From Phallusia mammillata (Eukaryota > Chordata > Ascidiacea > Phlebobranchia > Ascidiidae): a stretch of DNA of 64,000 bases. The stretch covers positions 62,001-126,000 of the forward strand of contig QLIY01000017.1 in assembly GCA_003260075.1 (NCBI GenBank). Reading direction: 5' to 3'. Shown here one piece after another: positions 36,116 through 49,600 of this stretch. How positions within the stretch are numbered: the first letter of the stretch is position 1; every line of letters starts with the position of its first letter. A program made the translations under genes and the position numbers. Below the pieces are notes generated by a model. That model was not told the DNA's origin and made no database searches. It saw only the letters and a program-made list of their open reading frames with translations.

Positions 36116-39100
36116 TTAGGGCTTACCGTATTCAGTCCCAAGGTTTTCTTGTTTCGGACAAGTCGTCCTTAACCTGCAACACGATACGAGTTAACCGTGG
36201 GAATCGCAAGGTAAAGTTTGGCTTGTGCACAGACGCGACTCTAATGTATTTCCCTCAGACACAAAACGCTGTTTACAATGAAAAGTTTTTTCCACATGCT
36301 AAGTAATAGTGGTTAGCATATTGACTGTTTACTCTGAAAATTGTAACTTACTCCGGACACTGACAAACGGGGCCGTATCCTTGTGGCCAAAAAGGTCCGA
36401 GTCGACTCATTACCACTCCGCGCTTGTCCATGTACTTGCCATGACCGAGGTGTGTAAGTTTACATCTTCGCGACCTGGAGTTTAGAACGCTGTTCATTCC
36501 ATCCTTGGTGTACATCTGTATGCACGAAAACTTTCACGTAAGTACATCAAAGATTACCTAATAAGGTAAGCACAATGCATTTGAAGTTTTCACAAATGTA
36601 GAAATGCCCTAAAAATGTCTCTGTATTGCCACCTAGCTACAAAGTGGAATGTGGCGACCAAAATCTTGCCGGTTAAGTGATTGGGATCAGTGTTTATTCA
36701 GATAATCGTAATCCTATTGAGCGTAGTTGCGTTGTAACAACACGAGCGTCAACAGGCCGCTTCTGCTCGGCGAGCCCACATCGATCCAGAACTTACAACG
36801 CCGCCGTGTATCAATAAACATTAGACTCGATACAAATGCAAAATGAAGAATCCTTTTTAACGTAAACACACAAAATGACAAACGGTTCACATCGGAACTG
36901 GTTTGTTTGGCCAAGATGTATTTGACAATGGCCATGATTCTAGAGTTGTTATTGTTTCCCATTCGACAGGAAATAAATTAAATTGATTTGCAGCAAATCC
37001 ATTTTGTTGCAAACGCAAGATTCGTGTGATATCTGAATATTTGCTTGAATTAGCACTGATAATAACGACTATTAAAAAAATAACATCAACTATTAAAAAA
37101 TACCAAAAAAACTTGTTACCATATACCAGCGGTGTGCAACCTTTTTGTCGGTGGGCCATATAACCAATTTCGGACATCAAGCGAGGGCCACACATTTTTT
37201 TTCATGTACCGTATTTACACGTTTTCTTACCCTCCTGTTTGTGCGGCTTGCATTATAATATCATGTCGATATTATTTCCACACCCCTGCGTTTTGTTTTA
37301 TTTTGCGTTTAAAATCAACTTTAAAATGTTAGGTACAAGTAAGTTTCGTCGCAACACTGCCTTTCACAACAAAGTAAATGTTTACTATGGACAAAGAGGT
37401 ATATTACGTCACATTCGGTATAGATACGCAACAAGCACCCAGTGCGAATAGAAGACCATAGGTCTGGGTGAATTAAGTTCCATGCGCTGGTTTAGCTTAT
37501 TCTTGTTACGTATAGCAACTTAGGAAATTCCGAAAACTAGCGCGGATTTTTTGTTAAAATGTGCATTTTTACTTGCTCTAAATGTTGTTGAGGGCCACAC
37601 TAAACGGCTTGGCGGGCCGGATTGTGGCCCGCGGGCCGCGGGTTGCACACCCCTGCCATATACCATACAGTCCCAGGAATTTCTCAGTTTTAATAGTTTC
37701 TTTAATTATGACATCATTTACACCTAGTTATTTAAGTTACATGAGTTTTTACCTAAGCGGAGATTTCGGCTCAAACCCATACTCTGCATCAGTTCATTTT
37801 TTAACCATAATTTCACTTTTTAGAACGTATGCTGTGCTTGCACGCAACTTATGTATTGATTTGCTGCATACAGGCACAGTTCTTTATGTAGATCTACATG
37901 CAAATTTAACTTAAATAAATTTTCGGTTTCGTGCTGTGTGCGGGCTAGTATATTTAGGTTCGGTTTAAAATATTTGGCCCGCTTATAACTTGTACATTTC
38001 TGTATTTTTGTTGTTCTTCCAGTAACATTTTTGGCTACAAATTGTACCGTAAGCAGTTTTAAAGAGCATTAGCTTCAAACAAAGCCGATACTTGTCACAC
38101 CCTTCCAAAGGTTTGCACATTAACAACACCAAGCCCATAAATCAACGTTAATCGAGACAAGTCATGGTTACAATAGCCTGTCGAATGTTGACATAGTGGG
38201 GACGAGTGTCATGGTGTAAAAGTTGTGGTTCGGTTCGGTACACAGGGTGTGTGATTCCCTTTTCAAGGTGCACGTACTGAACGCGAATACACTGAGCTAT
38301 ATTAAGTAGTCAAATTACAACATTCCAGATGATAACGGGATACACTTCAATGATAAATGTAGGTGTTAAGGTATGCTGATGGCCCAGCAGTTTGTAATAA
38401 CATGCATAAGGATTGTAGCGACCTGCAGCATAACTTAAACAGGTATTTACTATTTGATTAGACAAGACTAGATGGGCGACTTTTTCTAAAATGTAAATGC
38501 ACCTTAAACAGAGGTTTATGATATACGGGATACATAATGCAGCACATTCATAATATACAAACAGTGTAAGCCTAATTGTTCGTACAGAAAACGCGACCAA
38601 GACAACGAATGTAATAAGAACACAACCGTACCTGAAAACAGCGCCGGTTTAAACCGTAGTTTGGCATACTCATTCCGTTGTATGTAATAGCATTCGGCAG
38701 CAAGGGTCTGCAAATGTAAATAGATTTATCACCTATAAAATGACAAAAGGTTTGCCGTATGTAATCTGTATTGTTTTATTTCATTCGAACCAAAAAGAAA
38801 GTCAATTTTCGTCAAAGAATCTACACTATAATATAACTAACAGTGCGTCACATATGTTATACACGAGTATAAATCAAGAATGGGCCTAAAGATATACTGG
38901 AAATGTGTAGTACAATGGGTTTACAAACTGTAGAATATCTTTACATGTAAATGCAAAGTACATTGACCAAATACAAGGTTTTTAAAACTCATTAAAAACT
39001 GTATTGCCAGGAACCTCAACTATATTTTGAACCCAAAGTGCGGTAAAATTTCCTTCTTGCGAATCGGACTCTTTTCTTTTACAAAACCTTTGACAAACAG

Positions 39101-42100
39101 AGAACAATAAAAAACGAAGTCTTCCAATACACGCGGATCACATACGCGTTGGTTGTTTAGTAAACGCTATTCTATGTCTATCAAATGACCAATCCGTTGA
39201 CGAATATTACCTGAGACCGTTTACAGCATCTTGCCTAGGCAGGTTAAGGAAATTGAAATTAGATCGGTTCCCATCTAGCAGAGTGACGTCAAGCCCACCG
39301 CGGATGTTGGTTGCGTGTTTTTGAGCTCTTGCCAACTCCTCCAACCCATATATTGCTGATATAAAAAGTACGAACTAAGTCGTTGTACAAATATAAATAT
39401 AATATATTTAACATGAGAAATAAGAAATGTTCAGCATAGTCATACAAATCTTGGATATGAGTTCCTTTGATAATGTAGGAAATTTTGTCTAAAAATGCCA
39501 TATTTGTATTTGACTATTATGTAGGTACTCCACAGGCCCTGGAGTAGTAGAAAATGACAGTTTTGAGTATGTGATGCATTCCCTGGTTGCTAAATTATGG
39601 ATAAATAATTATGAACTGTCAAGAATATAAAGTTAAATTTGCGCAAAAAAGAAACTCACTAAATTCTGCACATACACAAAAAATTAAAATGCTTTGTGGT
39701 GTTAATTGCAACACAAAGTTCGTGAATAGTAATGATTCAGATTCTGCAAAATCTAAACATTTTTCACTGCTACGCAATCAAATGTCTTCTCATATTTATT
39801 TCATATCAAATCTCCTTTTGTCAAAAAACACACACAAATAGATTCCCCCCCCCCTTCAGATTCTGCAAAATCTAAACATTTTTCACTGCTACGCAATCAA
39901 ATTTCTTCTCATATTTATTTCATATGAAATGTCCTTTTGTCAAAAACACACACAAATAGATTGTTTGTTCGTGACATACCATGCGAGTGAAGACCATTCC
40001 TCCTCGGAAGCCGGAGATTGGCCAGGGACCTCGGGACCATGTCTTTAAAATCCTTAGACATATATGAGCCGGTTCCTCCTCCAACCATTCGGTTTCCGGG
40101 CAGATAGTTTACGTCAATATATTTGAAGCCTCCGCCCTTGCTGCTTTCGGATTGGTTGGCTTCGAACGAAAATCGTGGAGAAATTTTGTGCTGGTAGAAG
40201 TTGCCTAACTTCATCGTCTGCAATGACGAATTGTGGTTAAATAGAAAATGTTGGATCCTATAGTTTGCTGTCAATGTCAAGTGAAAACAGTTGGGAATCT
40301 CTTTATCTTTCTAGATAAAATCCACAAAAAGTCATAATTGTGTATTTTTTGATAATATTCTGGTTTCGTAAGACTTTTGCTTGTTATGCCAGTCGAGACC
40401 CCTAACGTCACTATGTACAGAGTAAAAGAAGAAACCCCGTTGGTCTTAACACATGTGGAGGTCTAAAAGTGCTTGAGCATCGAATATGGACAAACCGTGA
40501 AACCGGATTTACTTCGATTCCACAAATTTACTTCCTAAGGTACGTTGTTCAGCAAATCGGATATATTATATTACTTCTTTCTGTAGACAGGTATTTTTTT
40601 CTGACATTGACAGAGTTTAAAGTTTATACAAGAGGTGCATATCATATGATTTATAAACGGGTGCCGGTCCAGGCCGCATAATTGGCTGTGATTCTATTGT
40701 GTCCGACACAGCAGTCACGCTGCGCACGTCAAAGTTGTTGGAGTGACCTCCAGGACTACTCGGATGACAGTGTATTAAGCTTTTCAGGGACCGGCGCACA
40801 ATAAGGGACGAGCACGCTACAAAACTGCACCACCACCTCCTACTTCTATTGATAAGGTGAAAGGGGTGGAAAAACGAACAAAGCTTGTTACGCCGAAGAA
40901 TGGCTACATTGAATAATGTCTGCTAGTGCCTGTATTCTCTTTCACCGAAAACATGTTAGGCTGTTTCTGTACGTGCCAAAGTATGATCAAGCAGTATACC
41001 CCATGTGCGGTCGGTAGCACTTAGCAATCATAGCATGTCAAGTGGCTTGTACACATTGAGTTTATAATCAACCAATTTCGGCACTTCATAGTAACTAAAC
41101 AGGTATTTCACCTGTAGATTCTTTTGACGTTCGTTCTTTTTTCTTTCTTTCTGTTTTGGGCCTAAAACTGGTGCTAATGCCTGTTGCACTTGGTCTGTTA
41201 AGTCTGTTTCTATTTTACTTCGGAGGTCAACTTTCCAGTTCTTTTCTGCAAACAAATAACAAAATAAACCATAAAACAAGCCATGGACAGAACAATGCAT
41301 TACAATTTGAGGTTACTTGACACAAACCACACCTCAACAATGTGATCTTAATAAATGGGATCACATTTTTAAAACATAACATGACTAATGTCAAGGCACA
41401 ATTCTAACAGAATTGCCTCTCAGAAGTAGCCAACACACAACATGTAGCAAAATGCATGTTTCAGTTATTCACTTAAATACCTGAGTAATCGAAAATGTGT
41501 CATTATCATGCACAATAATATATTTATGTTTACAACTTTAAACTATGTTGCAAGTTTGAAGAACATTTTTGCGGGCTCTTTTTTAAACTCATACCTGATG
41601 TGTTTAAAATGGCATGTCGCTTGCGTGCTGAAAGCTCATGTGCCTCTTTGTCAATAGGTGAAGCATATCGCTTATCAAGCACATAGTTTGTTGGACTTTT
41701 TGATCGAAGACTCATGGTTTCCAAACCAATTTCATTTCGGTTAGTAATGGGACTATGACCTAGCCATGCAAATGGGTTAGTAGATACAAAACATGCACAA
41801 TTATCACATTGATAATTATGAACAGTGTTAAATGAGCAATGCAAGGGTTTGTGAACAAACTTTGGTTTTAGCACAATATATTTTCCAAAATATGGTCAGT
41901 TGGTGAGAATATATAATTAAGATTGCAGAGTAAAGAAACTCACTAAATTCTGTATTTATACACACAAAATAATCTGATTTTGTGTGTTCTTTATTGCAAC
42001 ACAAAATGTTTTATTAAAACACGTATTAAATAAAATACAAGTGACGAATATATTATATATTTGTTATAACAATCATTTTTTGATATTAACATCAAGCATG

Positions 42101-42219
42101 CAACTGAATAATGTGAAGTTAATTTAAATGAAAAATGACTTACCTCTTTCAGATTGAGTGTCATTGCAAAAAGAAATAATATCAGCAAAGCTTGTTGGCA
42201 TTTTGGTTTCATAAGACAT
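36116..42219 (-). CDS. Unrecognised gene, 8 exons, 351 aa
   Basis: Exons (- order): 42219-42144, 41759-41595, 41245-41112, 40217-39980, 39355-39211, 38707-38632, 36515-36352, 36173-36116. Every donor/acceptor pair agrees in phase and the sum is 352 codons with stop. The protein starts MSYETKMPTSFADIISFCND. A basic, charged part follows (KVDLRSKIETDLTDQVQQAL, then a Lys/Arg/Glu/Gln run), then a Gly- and Arg-rich middle (GGGFKYIDVNYLPGNRMVGG and RSLANLRLPRR), then a C-terminal half with GLEELARAQKHA, NFLNLPRQD and YNGMSMPNYGLNRR. No transmembrane segment, signal peptide or catalytic motif is visible. I do not recognise the family. The stop TAA (36118-36116) lies in a possible donor, so a further exon cannot be excluded. 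Confidence 0.7.
37127..37655. mobile_element. Non-autonomous hAT-type transposon (529 bp) with 8-bp target duplication
   Basis: Termini are inverted repeats: CAGCGGTGTGCAACC on the left and, reading inward from the right, CAGGGGTGTGCAACC. The element is flanked by perfect 8-bp direct repeats CCATATAC at 37119-37126 and 37656-37663. Subterminal sequence is GC-rich (GGCCC/GGGCC palindromes) while the centre is AT-rich. It has no transposase frame. It sits in the intron between exons 6 and 7 of the unrecognised gene. Confidence 0.9.
39735..39962. repeat. Duplication across oligo-C run 39845-39854
   Basis: About 108 bp beginning TTCAGATTCTGCAAAATCTA occurs on both sides of ten C residues with two or three differences, ending just before the donor of the exon at 40217-39980. 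Confidence 0.8.
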
Positions 42220-42223
42220 TCCT

Positions 42224-42398
42224 TGAATTATGACAAGTCATCTTATTTTGCCTTGAGAAGAAGGTGGTGTCAAATTTTTAAGCTAATCTAATAAATACAA
42301 GAGCTCCCCCCCCCCTGAATTATGACAAGTCATCTTATTTTGCCTTGAGAAGAAGGTGGTGTCGAATTTTTAAGCTAATCTAATAAATACAAGAAAAT
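42224..42398. repeat. Duplication across oligo-C run 42306-42315
   Basis: About 82 bp beginning TGAATTATGACAAGTCATCT is repeated after ten C residues, immediately upstream of the first coding exon of the unrecognised gene. Confidence 0.8.
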
Positions 42399-42649
42399 GA
42401 CATTCCAGTATTTACAACAGTCTTAAACATTTTATCAAATAGGCTGTAAATTACAAAGTTTTAGGCACAAAAAACAAACACATAAACTGTAGCTGAAATT
42501 AATGTCTTACTGACATGACATTTTCCTCACAACAACAACATTAACATTTTAAATTAATTTACATAGTTGAACAGTTTTCACATAACAACCCAAATCATGT
42601 TTAACCTTAGAATATGTAAATCATGACCAAATACTTCGACCTGCCGAAA

Positions 42650-42822
42650 CTACTTGTGCACCCTGGCGCTGCACTGTAAACATTCTGCCAAATCTCCAAG
42701 TATCACGTTAGGGGAACTATCGTTCCGCGTCGATGACACTGTGATGTCATAGAAACGCCGGCGAACAGCTGATTGCTCCATAGCACCACCATGCGACAAT
42801 AATTTATCTTGTTCTCGGGAAT
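42650..42822 (-). CDS. Orphan exon of unknown affiliation
   Basis: After an acceptor (TTTTAG) at 42824-42823 the frame reads DSREQDKLLSHGG, then AMEQSAVRRRFYDITVSS and on to GDLAECLQCSAR, with either a GT donor at about 42662 or a stop at 42650. Codon use looks protein-like. It lies between the TTC28 stop and the first ATG of the next gene but does not join that exon in phase. It could be a 5' exon of the unrecognised gene, starting at the internal ATG, or part of a small separate gene. No family recognised. Confidence 0.35.
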
Positions 42823-43675
42823 CTAAAACAATGTTGTTATTCACACAGAATTTGAAGTCATAATTCCCTAAACAGAAAGACAGCTTAAGGGCAATATTTC
42901 GAAGGCAAAACCTTTCACTGAAACTTTTTACGCTGGAACTTTTAAGCTAAAATTTTAAAAGTTTGACACTGCTAGATTTGGTAATTCAAGTTCATCATAA
43001 AATCATCTTCTGACAACATACAATAAAACATATTTATATTTCTTTAAAACGGAAAACTTGAAGTGAAACTGAAGTTTATGTGTACAAATTTTCATAGCAT
43101 AAGAAAAAGAGAAAATTAAAAAAATAATATAGTACGAAAATTAATAGGCAAGAAAATACAATGCAACAAACGCAATTGCAGCAAACGTAAAAATAAAGCC
43201 CATTTAAACTTTGTTCATTTACAGGTGGTTATTGTCTAAAATCGTGATAGCGTTACACAGACAGTGATATTTTTACTTTTCTCAAATTGTCGTCACAGTG
43301 ACAAAATAGTTCTGAATAAAAACCTAAGTCTGAAAAAATGAAGCCTTAGGTTTAGGAGAAGCACCACACAGTGCAATGGTTTAAATTTACGTCCTACAAG
43401 AGGTAGATATATATGGGAGTTAGTAGACAGCATGTTGCTACAAACTGATAACCGCGGCGGATAAATGATAAAACGAGCAATGCAAGCTACAAAACTCAAA
43501 GCAATGACCAACGAATACGTTTTTGATAAAATTGTAAGCAGGTCACCAAGCTTTTTGCTTCGATATCTAAAAATAAATACACTGGATTAAAATATGGTAA
43601 AAATACTGTTGCAATCAAAAGTGTAATTTTAACATACAGGCATGTTCCACTCCAAAAAATTCCCTTAAAAATGTC
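42823..43675. other. Spacer holding the TTC28 3' UTR
   Basis: AT-rich, with no supported exon. The short open frame at 43293-43511 (-) is hydrophobic low-complexity and has no splice context. Confidence 0.5.
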
Positions 43676-46600
43676 TCAAACAAATTCGACTCTCTCATCG
43701 GCGTTGTCATCTTTACTCATCGTCGATAAATGCTGAAAAATGTCTGACCTCGACGAGGGCGATGAAGCCGATGCCACCGACCGCGCTGGCGATTTGGCAC
43801 CTCCCTGATGCTTTCCAATACCAGAAAACGACGCAGAGGCAGTAAGACGGTTGGAGTCCCCTATAAGTGATGTTTCAGTGGAGATCGGAGTAAAAACTGT
43901 TTCCACCTTGTAAGCTTGCACTTTTGGTGCTTGTTTAGCGCCACTGTGTGGTGTGTTTACGATACGGTACGCGGTGTGAGTGTGTGTGAGGTCTTGGGTT
44001 AAACCGGGTGTTATGCGGGCTTGGGAAAGCTGATCCACAATATCGCTGTACTCCCGCTGTGGCGAGTACGAGTTGAGAGTGCTGGCTGCGCTTCGACTCG
44101 GTTTGTATCCATGCTCTGTTTCACGTTTAGGAGGCTTTTGGATCTTGTTTACAGAGTTAATAGAGCTGACAGATTCTGTAAGCGAGCCTTTGCGGCCTGA
44201 AGAAGATTGCGAGGATTTACGTACAAGCATATCCTCGAAGACTGTCATAAATCTTTCTTCAGACTTACGCGAAGTGGGCTGCTTCTGTTGCTCTCCAGGC
44301 GTTGGGTTAACCACACAAACCTTTGGATCATGACCTCTCGAAGCTTGGTAGAACATTGCGCCGACATTTGAGTGCCCGACTCCCGGGCTTTTGCCAGGTG
44401 AGTTTGGGGTGACTGGCGACACCTCGCGGCGTTGTTCATCAGAAGCGACTGCAAGAAATGAGGGCAACGATGCTTGGTTTATGTCGTTGAACGAGGACGC
44501 GTGCTGGAACTTTCGGGTCGGACTAAATGCGCTGGGTGATGAAAGTTTGGTCGGACTCACATGCGGAGATTTCTAAAGCAAAAAATATTCTGTCAAGTTG
44601 TTTAGTACATTTTGAAGGTAGAAAGGCAATAGTTTGCAGTTGAAAAAAACATTTACACTGCAGTTTAGGGAGAAAACGCCATGGAGAAAACATGGTTGTT
44701 ACTAGGGATAGGCCGAACCGAGTCAGAACCTGAGAACTCAATACCGAACATCGATGCTTTTAATGTACTTTTGGGGCAGGTACAGCATAATACACCGTTG
44801 GTGGCGTGAGGGACCTTGGAAAGCTACAAAACTAGGGTAGAATTAGGAAAGTTTGTGACGTCACAGTAAACCGAACATGCCAGCCAGAGCACCATGCACT
44901 AGCGTAAGATGCTCGGTGTTCGACCAAACAGATCATTTGCTGCTTTAGCCCATCCCCAGTACTACAACTGAAAAATCCAAAATGCTAACACGCTCCACTA
45001 CATACCTGTGGCATCACAGGAGTGGGCACGATTAAACCAGTGCCGCTTGGTACTTGGGTAAAAACTTTCGGTTCCTCCAGAGTGAGGATACCACAGTCAC
45101 CACGTGAGGCGCTGTTGTCATTGCTGTCATGCTGATGCCAACTTTCTTCACTGGTGCTAATCGACTGATACGAACTATTGAAGTCGATTGCGATGGGAAA
45201 CCGGGTGGTAGATATTCGCTGCCTTAAAGGCCTGGAGGTCTGTGGCATTACTTTTGCGACCTGAAATCAAATTGGGGTTAGTTAATGGAGGCGCTTAGTA
45301 CAACACGGGAAGCAACAGGTTGTGCAAAGTTTGCCTTGGCTTCTGGGCATTATATTTACCTTTGGTTTGTATGCAACATGCGAATCTTTTTCGTCGTGGC
45401 CGTTCGTTTGTTCATAACCAGTTAATTCGGCACCTTCACGTGAACAGTAACTTCCTACAATGTGAAAAAAACGCTAAACCACTTACACAAAAACTAAACT
45501 TGAAACAAATACTTTTGGGACCAAGCTGAAAGACCCCCCCCCCCCCCTGCCTTGGCTTCTGGGCATTATATTTACCTTTGGTTTGTATGCAACATTGAAA
45601 TCTTTGTCGTCGTGGCCGTTCGTTTGTTCATAACCAGCTAATTCGGCACCTTCACGTGAACAGTAACTTCCTACAATGTGAAAAAAACGCTAAACCACTT
45701 ACACAAAAACTAAACTTGAAATAAATACTTTCGGGACCAAGCTGAAAGACAAAAATGTTTATAGTGCTACAAATCAACTACTTGTTTTAGTTTTAGTTCT
45801 CCATTTGCTGCACAATACTAGCGACATGAAAACAACTGGTTTGATTGTGTGGACTCACCGAACAATATGTGAAGCGCTTCAGTTACGGCTGACAAAACAT
45901 CAAGTGATAGGTTTGGTTTTACTGAAAGGTTCACTGTGTCTTCTTGTACGGTTGTCATGTGAATGCCTGTCGTATACAAAATATCCCAATAACAATAAAT
46001 CACCAGTATATGATATATCCAACTCATCACAACTTGAAAAAAATATACACAAGAAGTACCAAGGTTTGAAAGCAGTTGACTGCATCCGTCGCTTTCCCAA
46101 ACGTTTCGGTCGATGTGAAGATCGGCATTTATCTGCTTAAGTAGCGTAAGTGGTTTTGTGCTTTCCTTCAGCGGGGCCAAGACGGCAGCACGAAGCCAGT
46201 TCAGCAATGCATTAGCTACCCCGGGTGACAACGTCAACTGTCCAAGGCTGGTCAATATCTCAGAAGGGAGTTCAAGAAATGGCTTCAACATGCTTGATAT
46301 ACTCTGTGCAAATCAATATACGTTTAAGACTACGGCAATAAAGCTTACAAAGCTGTTGTTTCAATCTACCAGCAATCGATTGCAGAGAAAATATCAACAT
46401 AGTCTATCCCCACCTCCAGGTTATACCCCCCCCCCCTTGATATACTCTGTGCAAATCAATATACGTTTAAGACTACGGCAATACAGCTTTCAAAGCTGTT
46501 GTTTCAATCTACCAGCAATCGATTGCAGACAAAATATCAACATAGTCTATCCCCACCTCCAGGTTATGCCCCCCCCCCACCTGACAAAATTTACAACGCA

Positions 46601-49600
46601 TAAAATGCAAGCCTAATCTTATGCTGAAGCCCCCCCCCCGTTGTTATGAGGTTGTGGAAAAAATATGGCGGGCGGTAAACCGTTGGAACTTGCGCGAAGT
46701 TCAAAACCTGAAGCAGAGAAAAGTTCCCTCCAACCCTTAGCATCGTGTAGCTTCTCTGCTACGCTTTCCTGTCATATAACAGGAAGACGGTTAATTACTT
46801 GGACAGCTAAGCACCTTGCGCTTAAGTGACCTTAGGAACATGAAGCATTAATCAAAATATAGCAGCTACTAATACCTGACAAAATTTACAACGCATAAAA
46901 TGCAAGCCTAATCTTATGCTGTAATGAGTTATTTGTCAGACTGCACAACAGTTTCTTGTACATATTTTACGCTCATGTAATCTTTGCTACATCAAGCGTT
47001 AATCAAAACATAACAGCTATTAAAACCTCACAAAAGTTACAACGCATGCCCCCCCCCCCAAGCGTTAATCAAAACATAACAGCTATTAAAACCTCACAAA
47101 AGTTACCACGCATGGTATTTGCGAGCATAATCATATTATGCAGTAAGTTGTCAGACTGCACAACAGTTTCTTGTACAAATATTGTGTCACTAACCTGTGA
47201 AGTGTACATGGGTACGGAATTATTGTTGTCGTTTGCTGCTTCCCGTTTAAGCGACTTTCCTATCAGGTGGTTCATAAGTTTGATCACCCCCTGAGCATGT
47301 ACACCACTGCCTTGTAATACCGAGTATAACGCGTTGATAGTGGAAAGGTCCATCTCACTTAATCGTGCTGCAGGGCCGAGCAGCACAAACCCAGCCCAGT
47401 AGGAAGGGTGTCCGAACTGTTGACTGTCTCGAAGTGCTGTCATCGCTGCCTCAAGCGCCCCCCCCCCAGGGTGTCCGAACTGCTGAGTGTCTCGAAGTGC
47501 TGTCATCGCTGCCTCAAGCGCTTCGCACGTGGTTATACCGTTCAACAGCTTTGCAAAGAACGTCTGCGCTATTAACTTCCACGCAGTCTCTGGTACCGGC
47601 CACCCCCCCCCCCCCTTGCGTTTTACATAGGTACGACGAACCGAGAACGACCAGTTTAACTCTGCTTAAGTTTAAAGCCAGGATGTCGGTATCTGAGAGC
47701 ACGTGGTCTGACCCCCCCCCCCCTTGCGTTTTACATAGGTACGACGAACCGAGAACGACCAGTTTAACTTTGCTTAAGTTTAAAGCCAGGATGTCGGTAT
47801 CTGAGAGCACGTGGTCTGTTAAGTCTAATGTTTTGCACATTGGAGATGTTTTCTCGCCAGTTGGTGTCGCGAGAGAGAACTCGTCAACTTCACCGATCGC
47901 AGAGTCGTCCTGGGTTGAGCTGCACAACACTACGCCAGTAGGGCATCCCCACGTGACATGGCAGGCAAAATGAACAACCTCGGCACTTTCGCATTTAGCC
48001 ATGACTTCCTCCTTGTTTGCCGAACGCCCTGTGATTGGCTCGACCCGTAGGACTCCACCAATCAGATTCGCCTCTTCGTCTGCTGCTTGAGACGGGATCC
48101 AACCGTGATCGAGCAGTGATGCAGGCAACGTTGGATTGCCCACTACGAGTCCTCTTTGGTAGTTTGCAAGGTTGTCGTTATGAAAGGAAGCGGTTGTCAG
48201 GTCATGGAACGAATTAACAGAGGTCAAATGAAAGTTTTCGGATAGAAAATGGTCGCTTGGTCGCTTTTTCATCATGCAGAAAGGTACGAGGATAAGGTCG
48301 CCATCGATGACAAGATTAAGTGGAGTCGGCGATTGACCGTTCATGTACTTGCGCAGAGTGGTATCAAATCCCCCGAACAACAATTCGTAAAGTGAGTAAT
48401 ATGGAGACTTGTGATCAAACTGCTTGGCGTTGTTATCAGACAGTAATAAACCTTGGCTTGTTTTAATATGATCGCAGTAACACTGGAATTTTCTTCGCAG
48501 TTGGAGAAGTTTAGAAAACAAGCTCAGACAATTAACTTCAAGGTTTTTATCCTCTAAGTTTGATTCTTCGATTTCTTCATTTTCAACTCCCAGTGTTTGA
48601 CGTAAACCCAAAATAAGCGCCTGAATTACGTTGCCAGATGTGGCATCTTCGTTAAGGATATGTTCGCATTCTGTAGGCAGCAATTCACCTTCTGGTGTAA
48701 TTAACCATCGGTACAAGTGTCCTGAACAGACAGCGGCATAATACATGACAGTTCTGTGTTCTTTGCAATAAGCTTTCATTTCCATTACTGTGGTAGATTT
48801 TAGCACTTCAGACCGATCAGCGTTGGAAATTTTTGCCGTAAAAGACTTCATTTTCTCAGCTATTTCCAACGCTTCGTCGTGTCGCCCAGTCTTAGCCAAG
48901 ACGTGCAATAAAGAAGCATAACACATGTTCAATGTCTCAAATAGGTTTAACTCTGTATCATATGCGCTTAGATTATCGTCGGGAGGATTCCAGTCTCTAA
49001 GCATTTGCCAACATGTGTCCTCGGCGAGAATTGCAGCCTTTTTCAGATGTTCTGTAGCTGATATTTGATTGCCACAAGCAAGCATGGCAATTCCCAGATA
49101 ATGACGGGTTTTCACAATGAGGTCCACGCTGGTGGAATCGTTGTGGAGCAACATTGCTTGCTGGAGGAGAAGAGCAGCCCGGGAATAGTCGCCGTTGCTT
49201 TGAAGAAGTGTGTTTCTGCAAAAAAAACGAGTGTATGATTAGTTCGGTATGTCAAAACCAAGCTTTGTTTCGTGTGATATTTTGTTGCCAGAATTTAAAT
49301 TCGCAGTCGTCAGGCTCGTTGAAGGCGTTATATCCCCCCCCCCTGCTGGAGGAGAAGAGCAGCCCGGGAATAGTCACCGTTGCTTTGGAGAAGTGTGTTT
49401 CTGCAAAAAAAAAAACGAGTGTATGATTATTTCGGTATGTCAAAACCAAGCTTTGTTTCGTGTGATATTTCGTTGCCAGAATTTAAATTCGCAGTCGTCA
49501 GGCTCGTTAAAGGCGTTATTACGATGTATATATGAGTGTGCCGTGATCGCTGGTCTTTCTGGAAGCTTCAGGGCTGATCCCAGTTTTGAATTTATGTTCA

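Noticed and set aside
40617-40799. Open frame on - with SSPGGHSNNFDVRSV and QPIMRPGPAP that looked like an extra exon of the unrecognised gene
   Set aside because: No acceptor gives an open frame in the required phase, and the exons on either side (ending 41112, starting 40217) already join in phase 0.
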